Assembly (NCBI RefSeq): GCF_008298015.1
Contig: NZ_VTPX01000003.1
Coordinates: forward strand, 254,290 to 318,289
Length of the DNA: 64,000 nucleotides
Origin: Salinicola corii
GTDB taxonomy: Bacteria; Pseudomonadota; Gammaproteobacteria; Pseudomonadales; Halomonadaceae
Direction of reading: 5' to 3'
Below the pieces are notes generated by a model that searched no databases, had not been told where the DNA came from, and saw nothing but the letters and a program-made list of their open reading frames with translations. How positions within the stretch are numbered: position 1 is the first letter of the stretch; every line of letters starts with the position of its first letter. Below, piece after piece: positions 36,112 through 43,895 of this stretch. The position numbers and the translations under genes are program-made.

Positions 36112-36345
36112 TTAGCCCGGCGCATGCGTTTTGCGGTATAGGTCCCATTCTTCGACCTGAGTGCCGTCGGGCAGGGTGCACATGCCGACCTGACCGTTCT
36201 TGGTCTGCTGGATCTCGAGCGTCCCGCCTTGATCTTCACAGTAAACCGATGCCGGATTGGGCATTCCCACCTTGGGCTCTTCCTGTTGAGAGGAGCATGC
36301 AACGAGCGCGAAGGGGAACAGTAGCGAGAGATATCTGGTTTGCAT
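36112..36345 (-). CDS. DUF333 domain lipoprotein
   Basis: 77 aa. MQTRYLSLLFPFALVAC is a lipoprotein signal with lipobox LVAC at Cys17. The mature part MPNPASVYCEDQGGTLEI and GQVGMCTLPDGTQVEEWDLY is the DUF333 (putative hemolysin-like) domain. Function unknown; family members are small cell-envelope lipoproteins. Confidence 0.85.
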   Translation of the reverse strand: MQTRYLSLLFPFALVACSSQQEEPKVGMPNPASVYCEDQGGTLEIQQTKNGQVGMCTLPDGTQVEEWDLYRKTHAPG

Positions 36346-36793
36346 ATCCAGTGGGCCTATCAGATGAGGTCTTGAAAGGAGTAAACACGAACCCTGGTTG
36401 AATATTCAATCAGCCGGCGCATGGATGATGGATCAATTTCCTTGGGCCTGGCTAGGATCGTTCATCTAGGAAAGCTGCGGGAGCAGATTGACGCCGACGC
36501 CCCGGCATCACAGCATGCCGCTGCGCCCGACGTGTCGGAAGGGCGTGTTCGTTAGGGGAGGAGGCAAGGCTGATGCCAGAAGGCCGAAGAGACGCGAGAG
36601 GGCGATCGACTGCGCGACTTCAATCACAATCTGATCACACGAATCGGAGGACAATAAGTCGGCAAAACGACGGGCCGTGCCGCTGAACGACGTTGGCATT
36701 GCCAAATTCCACTCACACTGAAAGACCGGTGCATGCTATCGAGTCGCTGAGCGGCAGGAAGAAGAGGGTGGTTTGATAGGTCCAGAAACGAGA
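36346..36793. other. Intergenic stretch without a convincing gene
   Basis: About 450 bp between the DUF333 gene and the tRNA terminator. A 44-codon frame (36421-36555, starting MDDGSISLGLARIVHLGKLR) lacks a ribosome site and ends in a low-complexity tail; it may be a remnant. I see nothing else definite, and no copy of the tRNA 3' end. Confidence 0.4.
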
Positions 36794-36826
36794 AAAGCCC
36801 CGCAGCACATAGGCTTACGAGGCTTT
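36794..36826 (-). terminator. tRNA-Ser transcription terminator
   Basis: On the minus strand AAAGCCTCG (36826-36818) pairs with CGGGGCTTT (36802-36794) through one G-U, with a 15-nt loop, 12 nt after the tRNA CCA end; TCTCG-TTTC follows. Confidence 0.6.
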
Positions 36827-36838
36827 CCAAATGTAAGG

Positions 36839-36929
36839 TGGCGGAGGGACAGGGATTCGAACCCTGGGTAGGCTATTAACCTACGCCGGTTTTCAAGACC
36901 GGTGCATTCAACCGCTCTGCCATCCCTCC
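36839..36929 (-). tRNA. tRNA-Ser(UGA)
   Basis: 91 nt including an encoded CCA. Acceptor stem GGAGGGA pairs with TCCCTCC, discriminator G, anticodon loop CTTGAAA with anticodon TGA, a long variable arm (class II) and T-loop GGTTCGAATCC. Located at the right edge of the accessory stretch, a common integration point for mobile elements, though no duplicated 3' end was seen. Confidence 0.97.
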
Positions 36930-36995
36930 GGCTTACGGCGGGGAATACTACCAGCTTATCGAGGCGCGTCAATAGGTTCTTTAGCTTTCAAGGAG

Positions 36996-37023
36996 TTATT
37001 TCGCTTTGGAGCGAGCGTATAAC
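36996..37023 (+). promoter_or_regulatory. Possible yccA promoter
   Basis: TTATTT (36996-37001) and TATAAC (37018-37023) with a 16-bp spacer, about 70 bp upstream of the yccA start. Moderate match only. Confidence 0.35.
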
Positions 37024-37094
37024 GCTTGTCAGGGGAACTTTGCAAGGGCATTCTGGTCTACGGGTGAGTTTCAACAGAACTGAGGGGACGACAA

Positions 37095-37766
37095 ATGGAT
37101 TATCGAACGTCGCACGACATCACCGATCGTCGATCGAGTGCGGTCAGCACCAACAAGGTGTTGCGCAACACCTACATGTTGCTGGCCATGACACTGCTGT
37201 TCTCTGCCGTGACTGCCGGCGTCGCCATGGCCATGGGCGTCACGCAGCTCAACATATTCGTGTTCTTCATCGGCGCCTATGGCCTGATGTTCCTGGTCCA
37301 CAAGACCGCCAACTCCGGCGCAGGCATTGCGGCGATCTTCGCTTTCACCGGCTTCATGGGCTTCACGCTGGGGCCGATCATCGACCTCTACCTGTCGATT
37401 CCCAACGGCGCACAGCTGGTGATGACGGCGCTGGGCATGACCGCCGCAACGTTCCTGGGGCTATCGGCCGTGGCGCTGATCACGCGCAAGGATTTCAGCT
37501 TCCTGGGCAACTTCATGATGGCAGGCGCCATCGTGCTGATCTTGGCCATGGTGGCCGCGCTGATCTTCAACATCCCGGGCCTGGCGCTGGCAGTCTCCGC
37601 CGGTTTCGTGCTGTTCTCGTCGGCGGCCATTCTGTACCAGACCAGTGAAATCGTGAATCGCGCCGGGGAGACCAACTACATCCTGGCGACCGTCACGCTC
37701 TACGTTTCGATCTACAATCTGTTCATCAGCCTGCTGTCGATCCTTGGGGTCATGTCTCGCGACTGA
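37095..37766 (+). CDS. yccA: Bax inhibitor-1/YccA family membrane protein
   Basis: 223 aa with seven predicted membrane segments, the BI-1 (UPF0005) fold. E. coli YccA is a substrate and modulator of the FtsH protease; other members leak protons or calcium. The conserved blocks FAFTGFMGFTLGPIIDLYL and TLYVSIYNLFISLLSILG are present. GAGGGG lies 7 nt before the ATG. A tandem repeat and a terminator follow. Confidence 0.93.
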   Translation: MDYRTSHDITDRRSSAVSTNKVLRNTYMLLAMTLLFSAVTAGVAMAMGVTQLNIFVFFIGAYGLMFLVHKTANSGAGIAAIFAFTGFMGFTLGPIIDLYLSIPNGAQLVMTALGMTAATFLGLSAVALITRKDFSFLGNFMMAGAIVLILAMVAALIFNIPGLALAVSAGFVLFSSAAILYQTSEIVNRAGETNYILATVTLYVSIYNLFISLLSILGVMSRD

Positions 37767-37770
37767 CCTT

Positions 37771-37806
37771 CACGGCTTGATATCGACGCACGGCTTGATA
37801 TCGACG
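37771..37806. repeat. Perfect 18-bp tandem duplication
   Basis: CACGGCTTGATATCGACG occurs twice head to tail (37771-37788 and 37789-37806), starting 4 bp after the yccA stop and ending just before the terminator. Each copy contains GATATC. Confidence 0.85.
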
Positions 37807-37813
37807 GAAACGG

Positions 37814-37833
37814 GGCCCCACTACGGTGGGGCC
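37814..37833 (+). terminator. yccA terminator hairpin
   Basis: GGCCCCAC-TACG-GTGGGGCC, perfect 8-bp arms and a stable UACG-type tetraloop, followed by TTGCCGTTT. It separates yccA from tusD. Confidence 0.65.
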
Positions 37834-37898
37834 TTGCCGTTTGGTACCATTGTCGTTGCAGATTTGTCCCGGCAGCTTGCACGGAACCATCGGTCGTC

Positions 37899-38294
37899 AT
37901 GCTCAATTACGCGTTACTGTTATATGCTGCGCCCTACAGTCACCAGGCGGCGTTGTCGGCGCTACGCTTCGCAGACACCGTCGTGGCGAATGGTCATCGA
38001 ATGAAGACGGTCTTTTTCTATCACGACGGCGTCCACAACGCTTCGGCCCTGATGGCTCCACCGCAGGACGAGGTGCACCTGGCCGACGGCTGGAGGAGGC
38101 TTCACCACGAGCATGGCACCGAGCTGCTGGTCTGCGTGGCAGCCGGGTTGCGACGGGGGCTGCTGGACGTCAGCGAAGCCAACCGTCATGGAGCGGTGTC
38201 GCACAGCCTCGAGGCCCCATTCGCATTGACCGGTGTCGGCCAACTCATCGATGCCATGCTGACCAGTGACCGAATGATCACCTTCGCGCCATGA
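37899..38294 (+). CDS. tusD: Sulfur carrier subunit TusD
   Basis: 131 aa, DsrE family. TusBCD receives persulfide sulfur from TusA (IscS-derived) and passes it to TusE for 2-thiolation of tRNA wobble uridines by MnmA. The catalytic Cys79 in ELLVCVAAGLRRG corresponds to E. coli Cys78. First gene of tusDCBE; its stop overlaps the tusC start by 4 bp. Confidence 0.96.
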   Translation: MLNYALLLYAAPYSHQAALSALRFADTVVANGHRMKTVFFYHDGVHNASALMAPPQDEVHLADGWRRLHHEHGTELLVCVAAGLRRGLLDVSEANRHGAVSHSLEAPFALTGVGQLIDAMLTSDRMITFAP

Positions 38295-38677
38295 CCGACG
38301 TCTCTATCTCCCGCCCCGTACCGCAGGATCTATTGGTGGTGTTGCGCCATCCGCCCCACGGTACCCATTGGTTGCGCGAAGGTCTGGATGTGGCGCTGGT
38401 CGCCGCGGCGTTCGGTCAACGCGTCGGCCTGCTGTTTCAGGGGGATGGCATCTACGCGCTGTTGAAGGGACAACAGGCCGGCGCCTTGGGCCAGAAGGGC
38501 ACCCATTCGCAGCTCGCCATGCTGGAGATGTACGACATCGAGACGCTGTGGGTCAGCGCCAGGGGGCTGAACGAACGCGGCCTCTCGACGGACGACCTGA
38601 TGCTGCCGGTGGTACCCTTGGAGGCCAGCGCCGTGACGGAGCTCCTCCAGCGCCACCCCCACACCTTGATTTTCTAG
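38291..38677 (+). CDS. tusC: Sulfur relay subunit TusC
   Basis: 128 aa, DsrF-like. HWLREGLDVALVAAAFGQRV and LLFQGDGIYALLKGQ match the family. It forms the TusBCD hexamer with its neighbours. No active-site Cys is expected in this subunit and none is seen in the usual position. ATGA overlap with tusD. Confidence 0.95.
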   Translation: MTDVSISRPVPQDLLVVLRHPPHGTHWLREGLDVALVAAAFGQRVGLLFQGDGIYALLKGQQAGALGQKGTHSQLAMLEMYDIETLWVSARGLNERGLSTDDLMLPVVPLEASAVTELLQRHPHTLIF

Positions 38678-38693
38678 GCTCGGAACGACGTTC

Positions 38694-38984
38694 ATGATGC
38701 TGCATCTGCTAAACCGCTCCCCGCGATCGACCGCCACTTACCAGGATTTGAGCGAAGCTTTCGGCTCGGGCGATCACCTGCTGCTGATCGAGGACGCCTG
38801 CTACGCAGCGCAGGTCTCGGCCAGTGCGGTACTCGAACCCTTCGGCGGGCGCGTGTCCGTGCTCCAGGAGGATCTGGTCTCCCGGGGACTGGCCGCGCGG
38901 ATCGATCCTTCCGTCGGTGTCATCGACATGAACGGCTTCCTGGCGCTGACGGAGACCCACGAACGCTGCGTGAGCTGGTTCTGA
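38694..38984 (+). CDS. tusB: Sulfur relay subunit TusB
   Basis: 96 aa, DsrH-like (MMLHLLNRSPRSTATYQDLS; DHLLLIEDACYAA). Third part of the TusBCD complex. 16 bp after tusC; its stop shares one base with the tusE start (TGATG). Confidence 0.94.
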   Translation: MMLHLLNRSPRSTATYQDLSEAFGSGDHLLLIEDACYAAQVSASAVLEPFGGRVSVLQEDLVSRGLAARIDPSVGVIDMNGFLALTETHERCVSWF

Positions 38985-39334
38985 TGGCAACCATGACGGC
39001 AAGAACATTGATGGTGGACGGCCATCCTGTCGCCCTCGATCCCGAGGGCTATCTGGTCTCGCTCGACGACTGGTCGGAGCGCGTCGCCGAGGCATTGGCC
39101 GCGGACGAGGGGCGCGAGCTGACGCCCGATCACTGGGAGGTCATCTGGGTACTGCGCGACTTCTACCGGCGCTTCGAGACGGCGCCGGCCATGCGCCCGC
39201 TGGTCAAGGCGGTGAAGCAGGCCCTGGGAGAGGAAAAGGGCAACTCGATCCATCTGATGCGGCTGTTCCCCGACAGCCCGGCCAAGGTCGGCGCCCGCCT
39301 GGCCGGGCTGCCCAAGCCGACCAACTGCCTCTAG
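38984..39334 (+). CDS. tusE: Sulfur acceptor protein TusE (DsrC family)
   Basis: 116 aa. It ends PKPTNCL with the penultimate Cys115 that carries the persulfide to MnmA. LDPEGYLVSLDDWSERVAEA and HWEVIWVLRDFYRRFE are typical of DsrC/TusE. The presence of TusD's Cys and a plain tRNA-thiolation gene set argues against a dissimilatory sulfite role. Confidence 0.95.
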   Translation: MATMTARTLMVDGHPVALDPEGYLVSLDDWSERVAEALAADEGRELTPDHWEVIWVLRDFYRRFETAPAMRPLVKAVKQALGEEKGNSIHLMRLFPDSPAKVGARLAGLPKPTNCL

Positions 39335-39359
39335 TGTTCGATCGCCACCGATCATCGCC

Positions 39360-39908
39360 ATGAACTTCCTTGCGCACGCCTGGCTTTCACGTCAAGGCAG
39401 CGACGACTTTCTCTACGGCAATCTGGTTGCCGACGGCGTCAAGGGCGCGCGTCTGGAATCGTGGCCGCCGGCCGTGGCCGCGGGCATTCGTCACCATCGC
39501 CAGGTGGATGCCGCCATCGACCGTCATGCGGAAGTGCTGCGTCTGCTGCGGATGGCGCCGCAGGCCCAGCGACGTTTTGCCGGAATCGCGCTGGATCTGG
39601 TCTGGGACCACTTCCTGGCCAGCCGCTACCCTGATGCGCGGTTGGTCGAGCGCTGCTATCGAGTGCTCGGGGAGCGGCGGGCGCCATCGCGCCTCGAGGG
39701 GATGGTGCCTGCCATGATCGACGGCGACTGGTTGCAGCGCTACGCCGACTTCGATTTCACCTGCCGTGCCATTGCCGGCATCGGCCAGCGGCTGCGCGGC
39801 CCCAATCAGCTCGCGGCGCTGACGCCGTGGTTACGCGAGGAGTACGCCAGCCTCGAGGCCGCTTTCGTCGCGCTGTGGCCTGACATGCAGCAGCGATTCC
39901 GCGAGTGA
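39360..39908 (+). CDS. acpH: Acyl carrier protein phosphodiesterase AcpH
   Basis: 182 aa (193 in E. coli). DUF479/AcpH proteins remove the 4'-phosphopantetheine group from holo-ACP. MNFLAHAWLSRQGSDDFLYG, GNLVADGVKG and GIRHHRQVDAAIDRH match the HD-like active site region. 25 bp after tusE, so possibly the last gene of that transcript. Convergent with moeA. Confidence 0.93.
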   Translation: MNFLAHAWLSRQGSDDFLYGNLVADGVKGARLESWPPAVAAGIRHHRQVDAAIDRHAEVLRLLRMAPQAQRRFAGIALDLVWDHFLASRYPDARLVERCYRVLGERRAPSRLEGMVPAMIDGDWLQRYADFDFTCRAIAGIGQRLRGPNQLAALTPWLREEYASLEAAFVALWPDMQQRFRE

Positions 39909-39954
39909 ATCGCCGCGCCAGGGGCCTAGGCGCTGGGGCTGGAGCGCCACTGAC

Positions 39955-41154
39955 CTAGCCCTGTAGCCACAGGCAGTCGATCCGATCGCCGGGGCGAATA
40001 TGGCTGCCGGCCGGGATGACGGCAAAGGCATTCGTCTCTGCGCAGGAGGTCAAGACCGCCGAGCTCTGCTCGGGGTACGCCGTGGCGAGGATGCGCTCAC
40101 CTCGAAACTCGAGATTGGCGCGCATGTAGTGACGTCGCCCCTGGGTTCGGGTCTCGAATTGGGCTTCGGCGCTGATCACCGGGAGCGACTCCCTGTCATG
40201 GCAGCCCTGGAGCCTGCCCAGCAGCGGCCGCAGATAGAGCCAGGCGCCGACATAGCTCGATACCGGGTTGCCGGGCAGCCCCACCAGGCGCGCGGAACCG
40301 ATCGTTCCCAGCGCCAGCGGCTTGCCCGGCCGCATTGCCAGGCGCCAGAGCGAGAGCGTTCCGAGCCGTTCGAGAGCCGGCTTGACGTGATCTTCCTCGC
40401 CGACACTGACACCGCCCGTGGTCACGATGACATCGGCAACGGCCGCGGCTTCCTCCAGACGCGCCAGGGTGGTGTCGAAATCGTCGGCAACCCGGATCTG
40501 ACTGACCAGTTCGCCACCGAAGCGCCGAATCAGGGTGGCCAGCATCGGGCCGTTGCTATTGTAGATCTGTCCGCGGGCCAGGGGCTGGCCGGGCTCGATG
40601 ATCTCGTCTCCGGTGAGCAGCAGTGCCACTTTCGGCCGCCTGACCACATCGACCATCGAGCGCCCCTGGCCGGCGAGCAACCCCAGCGCGGCGGCACCCA
40701 TTCGCGTGCCGGCGGCGAGCAGCGGCTGCCCGGTGGTCACGTCCAGCCCCCGACGTCGCACGTTCTGCCCGGCCTGGGTCACTGGAACGATCGCGCTGTC
40801 CCCGACCAGTTCGACGTTTTCCTGGATTGCCACGCAATCCGCCCCGGCCGGTATCTCGCTGCCGGTGAAAATCCGCGCGCAGGTGCCGGGGACCAGCGGC
40901 TGCGGTGGCTGGCCGGCGGGAACACGCTGGGAGATCGGCAGCTGCCTGCCACTGTCCGCGCTAGCCAACGCGAATCCATCCATGGCGCTGTTGTCCGCCG
41001 GCGGCACATCGATGGCGGCCCGCACGTCGTCCATCAGCACACGGCCGTCGGCGTCCGGGCAGGCGATGCGCTCACCTTCGAGCCGCGAGACGCCCTCGAG
41101 CAGCGCTTCCAGGGCACGCTCGACGCTCTGGAGTTCTTGGGGGCTCTCAGCCAT
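39955..41154 (-). CDS. moeA: Molybdopterin molybdenumtransferase MoeA
   Basis: 399 aa. MoeA inserts molybdate into adenylylated molybdopterin. The domains are the N-terminal MoeA_N (DNSAMDGFALASAD, FTGSEIPAGADCVAIQE), the MoCF_biosynth domain (LLTGDEIIEPGQPL, VIVTTGGVSVGEEDHV, PGKPLALG, GLPGNPVSSYV) and a C-terminal beta barrel. The start overlaps moaB by 8 bp. Other molybdopterin genes are not in the window. Confidence 0.96.
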   Translation of the reverse strand: MAESPQELQSVERALEALLEGVSRLEGERIACPDADGRVLMDDVRAAIDVPPADNSAMDGFALASADSGRQLPISQRVPAGQPPQPLVPGTCARIFTGSEIPAGADCVAIQENVELVGDSAIVPVTQAGQNVRRRGLDVTTGQPLLAAGTRMGAAALGLLAGQGRSMVDVVRRPKVALLLTGDEIIEPGQPLARGQIYNSNGPMLATLIRRFGGELVSQIRVADDFDTTLARLEEAAAVADVIVTTGGVSVGEEDHVKPALERLGTLSLWRLAMRPGKPLALGTIGSARLVGLPGNPVSSYVGAWLYLRPLLGRLQGCHDRESLPVISAEAQFETRTQGRRHYMRANLEFRGERILATAYPEQSSAVLTSCAETNAFAVIPAGSHIRPGDRIDCLWLQG

Positions 41155-41677
41155 GATCCTGCGTGCCTCGTTCCGGAATCACCAGATTGGCGAAGTTGCA
41201 GGGTCGGTGGCGGCTATCCAGCTGCTCCTCGAGAATCCGGTCCCAGCCGGTGCGGCAGGCGCCGGTTGAACCGGGTAGACAGAAGATCACGGTCGCGTTG
41301 GACAGGCCGCCCAGGCAGCGGCTCTGCACGGTCGAGCTGCCGATCTCCTCGAACGAGAGCTGACGGAAGAGCTCGCCGAAGCCTTCGATGTGCTTGTCGA
41401 GTAGCGGGGCGACGGCTTCGGGCGTGGAGTCGCGGCCGGTGAATCCGGTGCCGCCGGTCGTCAGCACAACCTGCACGTCATCGTCGGCGATCCATCCCGC
41501 GACCACGGCCCGGATCCGGTAGACGTCGTCAGGCACGATGCGTTTCTCGGCGAGGCGATGTCCCGCCGCTTCGAGCCTTTCGACGAGGGTCTGCCCGGAG
41601 CGGTCGTCAGCCTCGTCCCGTGTATCCGAGATCGTCAGTACCGCGATCGACAGCGGAATCATGGGCGACTCGCTCAT
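41147..41677 (-). CDS. moaB: Molybdenum cofactor biosynthesis protein MoaB
   Basis: 176 aa, MogA/MoaB family. IAVLTISDTRDEADDRSGQT and VVLTTGGTGFTGRDSTPEAV are the family signature, SRCLGGLSNATVIFCLPGST the third conserved block. It probably adenylylates molybdopterin or substitutes for MogA. ATGA overlap with the DUF1244 gene upstream and 8-bp overlap with moeA downstream. Confidence 0.95.
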   Translation of the reverse strand: MSESPMIPLSIAVLTISDTRDEADDRSGQTLVERLEAAGHRLAEKRIVPDDVYRIRAVVAGWIADDDVQVVLTTGGTGFTGRDSTPEAVAPLLDKHIEGFGELFRQLSFEEIGSSTVQSRCLGGLSNATVIFCLPGSTGACRTGWDRILEEQLDSRHRPCNFANLVIPERGTQDHG

Positions 41678-42000
41678 GATTCCTCCCGACCGCCATCGGC
41701 CCCGGCCTTGCGTGCCTCCAGCGCAGCGAGCTGCTCATCGGTCGCCGGCGCCTGATGGTGAGCCTTCCATTCGGCGTAGGGCATGCCGTAGACGTACTCC
41801 CGCGCCGTTTCATAATCCAGCTCGGCGCCGCGCGTCTCGGCCGCACTGACCAGCCACTTGGAGAGACAGTTGCGGCAGAAATCCGCCAGAATCATCAGAT
41901 CGATGTTCTGGACGTCCCTGTTCGCGTCAAGATGACGAAGCAGCCGGCGAAACGCGGCGGCTTCCAGTTCGGTGCGGGTCTGCTCATCGAGGTGGTGCAT
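41674..42000 (-). CDS. DUF1244 domain protein
   Basis: 108 aa. NIDLMILADFCRNCLSKWLV with a CxxC-like pair (Cys-Arg-Asn-Cys) and YVYGMPYAEWKAHHQ are typical of DUF1244, a small conserved proteobacterial family of unknown function. Coupled by ATGA to moaB, which hints at, but does not prove, a role linked to molybdenum enzymes. Confidence 0.9.
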   Translation of the reverse strand: MHHLDEQTRTELEAAAFRRLLRHLDANRDVQNIDLMILADFCRNCLSKWLVSAAETRGAELDYETAREYVYGMPYAEWKAHHQAPATDEQLAALEARKAGADGGREES

Positions 42001-42062
42001 GGCAGCAACTCCTGTCGTGGAGGATGGTTGGCATTCAGGGTCGGATGACCGTGGCGTCTCGG

Positions 42063-42695
42063 TCAGTCGTTATCGCCGGGCGTGCAGACCGAGAGCACCA
42101 CGGCATCGTTCGGACTCGTGGAGACCAGGGCGTGGCCCATGTCGCTGTCGAAATAGAGCGAATCGCCGGCCGCCATCGCCAAGGGTTCATAGAGTTCCGA
42201 GTAAATCAGGATCTCCCCTTCGAGAATCATCAGGAACTCCTCGCCGTCGTGGCGGACCCACTCCTGGAACTCTTCGAAGCGACGCGCCCGCACGATGGTC
42301 TTGAACGGGATCATCCGCTTCTGCGCCAGCTGGCACGAGAGCAGTTCGTGCTCGTAGGTCGGGGTGGGGTGCCGCTTGCCGTCGCCGCGCGGGGTGAGAT
42401 CGCGTCGGCCGCTGGACTGGCGTCTGGGCTTGGTCGGCTTGAGCAGTTGGGGGAGATCGATGCCCAGGCCGGTAATCAGCTTCTGGACGGCGGTGAACGT
42501 CGGCGAGATCTGATCGTTTTCGATCTTGGACAGCGTCGAACGGGCCAGACCGGTACGCGTGCTGACGTCGCCCAATGTCCACTGGTTCGAGAGCCGTATC
42601 TCCTTGAGCCGTTCGCCCAGGCGCAGGGGCTCGACGAAGGCTTTGCGACCGGCGGCGATGCGCAGTGCGGCATCCTGATCGTTACTGGCGGCCAT
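42063..42695 (-). CDS. XRE-family regulator with C-terminal cupin sensor
   Basis: 210 aa. An HTH_3 domain (RLGERLKEIRLSNQWTLGDV, RTGLARSTLSKIENDQISPT) at about 27-80 is joined to a cupin_2 domain (FLMILEGEILIYSELYEPL, AAGDSLYFDSDMGHALVS). Members include polyamine and amino-acid responsive regulators. Close upstream lies an HDAC/acetylpolyamine-type amidohydrolase, so polyamine sensing is one possibility; the ligand cannot be read from sequence. Confidence 0.9.
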   Translation of the reverse strand: MAASNDQDAALRIAAGRKAFVEPLRLGERLKEIRLSNQWTLGDVSTRTGLARSTLSKIENDQISPTFTAVQKLITGLGIDLPQLLKPTKPRRQSSGRRDLTPRGDGKRHPTPTYEHELLSCQLAQKRMIPFKTIVRARRFEEFQEWVRHDGEEFLMILEGEILIYSELYEPLAMAAGDSLYFDSDMGHALVSTSPNDAVVLSVCTPGDND

Positions 42696-42805
42696 GAAAC
42701 TCTCTGTCGGGAGCGTGGAGTGTCGAGTCGTTGTCTCGTGTCGGAATGCAAGAATATCACAGCGTGAGGCGGCGGCTCTGCGCCGAGAACGACCTCTGCG
42801 ACACC

Positions 42806-43741
42806 TCAGACCGAATAGGCGTGGCCCAGCAGCGCGATCAGGTGCGCCTCGACGCTCAGTGGCAAGGTCTTGAGGTGATACCCCCCCTCCAGCACCGAGA
42901 CCAGCTTGCCGCCGGCGTGACGGCGAGCGACATCCATGGCGAGCGTGGTCACCCAGTGGAAATCCTCATGATCGAGTGCCAACTGACCCAGCGGGTCGTC
43001 ACGGTGGGCATCGAAACCGCTGGAGAGGAGCACCAGTTGGGGACGATGACGCTCCAGCGCCGGCAGCCAGTGCTGCTCGACGGCGGTTCTGAACCCCCGA
43101 CTACCCGTGCCGGCAGGCAAGGGCGTATTGACGATGTTGGGCCACGCGCCGGTCAGGTAGCGCCACGGATAGAACGCCTCCTGGTAACTGCTGCAGACCA
43201 GCACCGCCGGATCGTCATGGAAGATATCCAGCGTGCCGTTGCCCTGATGGACGTCGAAATCGAGAACGGCGATCCGCTCGATGCCGTGGGCGGCCCTGGC
43301 ATGGGCGGCCGCCACGGCGACGTTGTTGTAGAAGCAGAACCCCATCGCCAGCGCGCGCTCGGCGTGATGGCCGGGTGGACGGACGGCACAGAACACATTG
43401 TCGGCGCGGTTGCCGCAGACCAGGTCGACACCGCGGACCGCCGCGCCGGCCGCGAGCGATGCCGCGTCCAGTGAGTGAGGCCCCATGCGGGTGTCGCTAT
43501 CGAGTTGCTGGAGGCCGCTTTGCGGTCGCTGGGCATCCAGCGCGCTGAGGTAATCTGGGGCATGCACCCGCTCCAGTTGGAGCGTCGATGCCGGGCCAGG
43601 TTCCGACTGCATCGTCTGCTGCAGCACGCCGCTGAGCATCAGTCTCGCGCGGATGGCCTCGAGTCGCATGGGGGACTCCGGATGATGGGAGCCCATGTCG
43701 TGCAGCGCGATGTCGGGATGGGTGAGATAGGAGGTGATCAT
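42806..43741 (-). CDS. Histone-deacetylase-family zinc amidohydrolase
   Basis: 311 aa, class II HDAC fold. Zinc ligands Asp163 and His165 (LDFDVHQGNGT) and Asp244 (LSSGFDAHRDDP), the His-His pair 125-126 (RPPGHHAERA) and the C-terminal LEGGYHLKTL are all present, so it should be active. Bacterial members deacetylate lysines in proteins, acetylpolyamines or acetoin-related substrates. Divergent, 154 bp, from a Pat-type protein acetyltransferase. The ATG at 43741 fits the family N-terminus; a longer frame to 43774 exists. Confidence 0.92.
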   Translation of the reverse strand: MITSYLTHPDIALHDMGSHHPESPMRLEAIRARLMLSGVLQQTMQSEPGPASTLQLERVHAPDYLSALDAQRPQSGLQQLDSDTRMGPHSLDAASLAAGAAVRGVDLVCGNRADNVFCAVRPPGHHAERALAMGFCFYNNVAVAAAHARAAHGIERIAVLDFDVHQGNGTLDIFHDDPAVLVCSSYQEAFYPWRYLTGAWPNIVNTPLPAGTGSRGFRTAVEQHWLPALERHRPQLVLLSSGFDAHRDDPLGQLALDHEDFHWVTTLAMDVARRHAGGKLVSVLEGGYHLKTLPLSVEAHLIALLGHAYSV

Positions 43742-43895
43742 TGAGACTCGCCGGCCGGTTCGAGGTGGCTCCATTCTGGCCGAGGCCGGCGCAACAAGTC
43801 ACATCGTCTCGCTGCGACTTTGGTCTAGGGTCTGAACCTCGATGACGTGACCGTGTAGGGTTGAACGCATCATTGTCGACGTCGTGAGGTTCGCG

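Noticed and set aside
36421-36555. 44-codon frame before the tRNA-Ser
   Set aside because: No ribosome site and low-complexity end; kept only as a comment on the intergenic stretch.
40000-41442. 480-codon plus-strand frame opposite moeA and moaB
   Set aside because: Shadow frame without homology; the minus-strand genes are complete and coupled.
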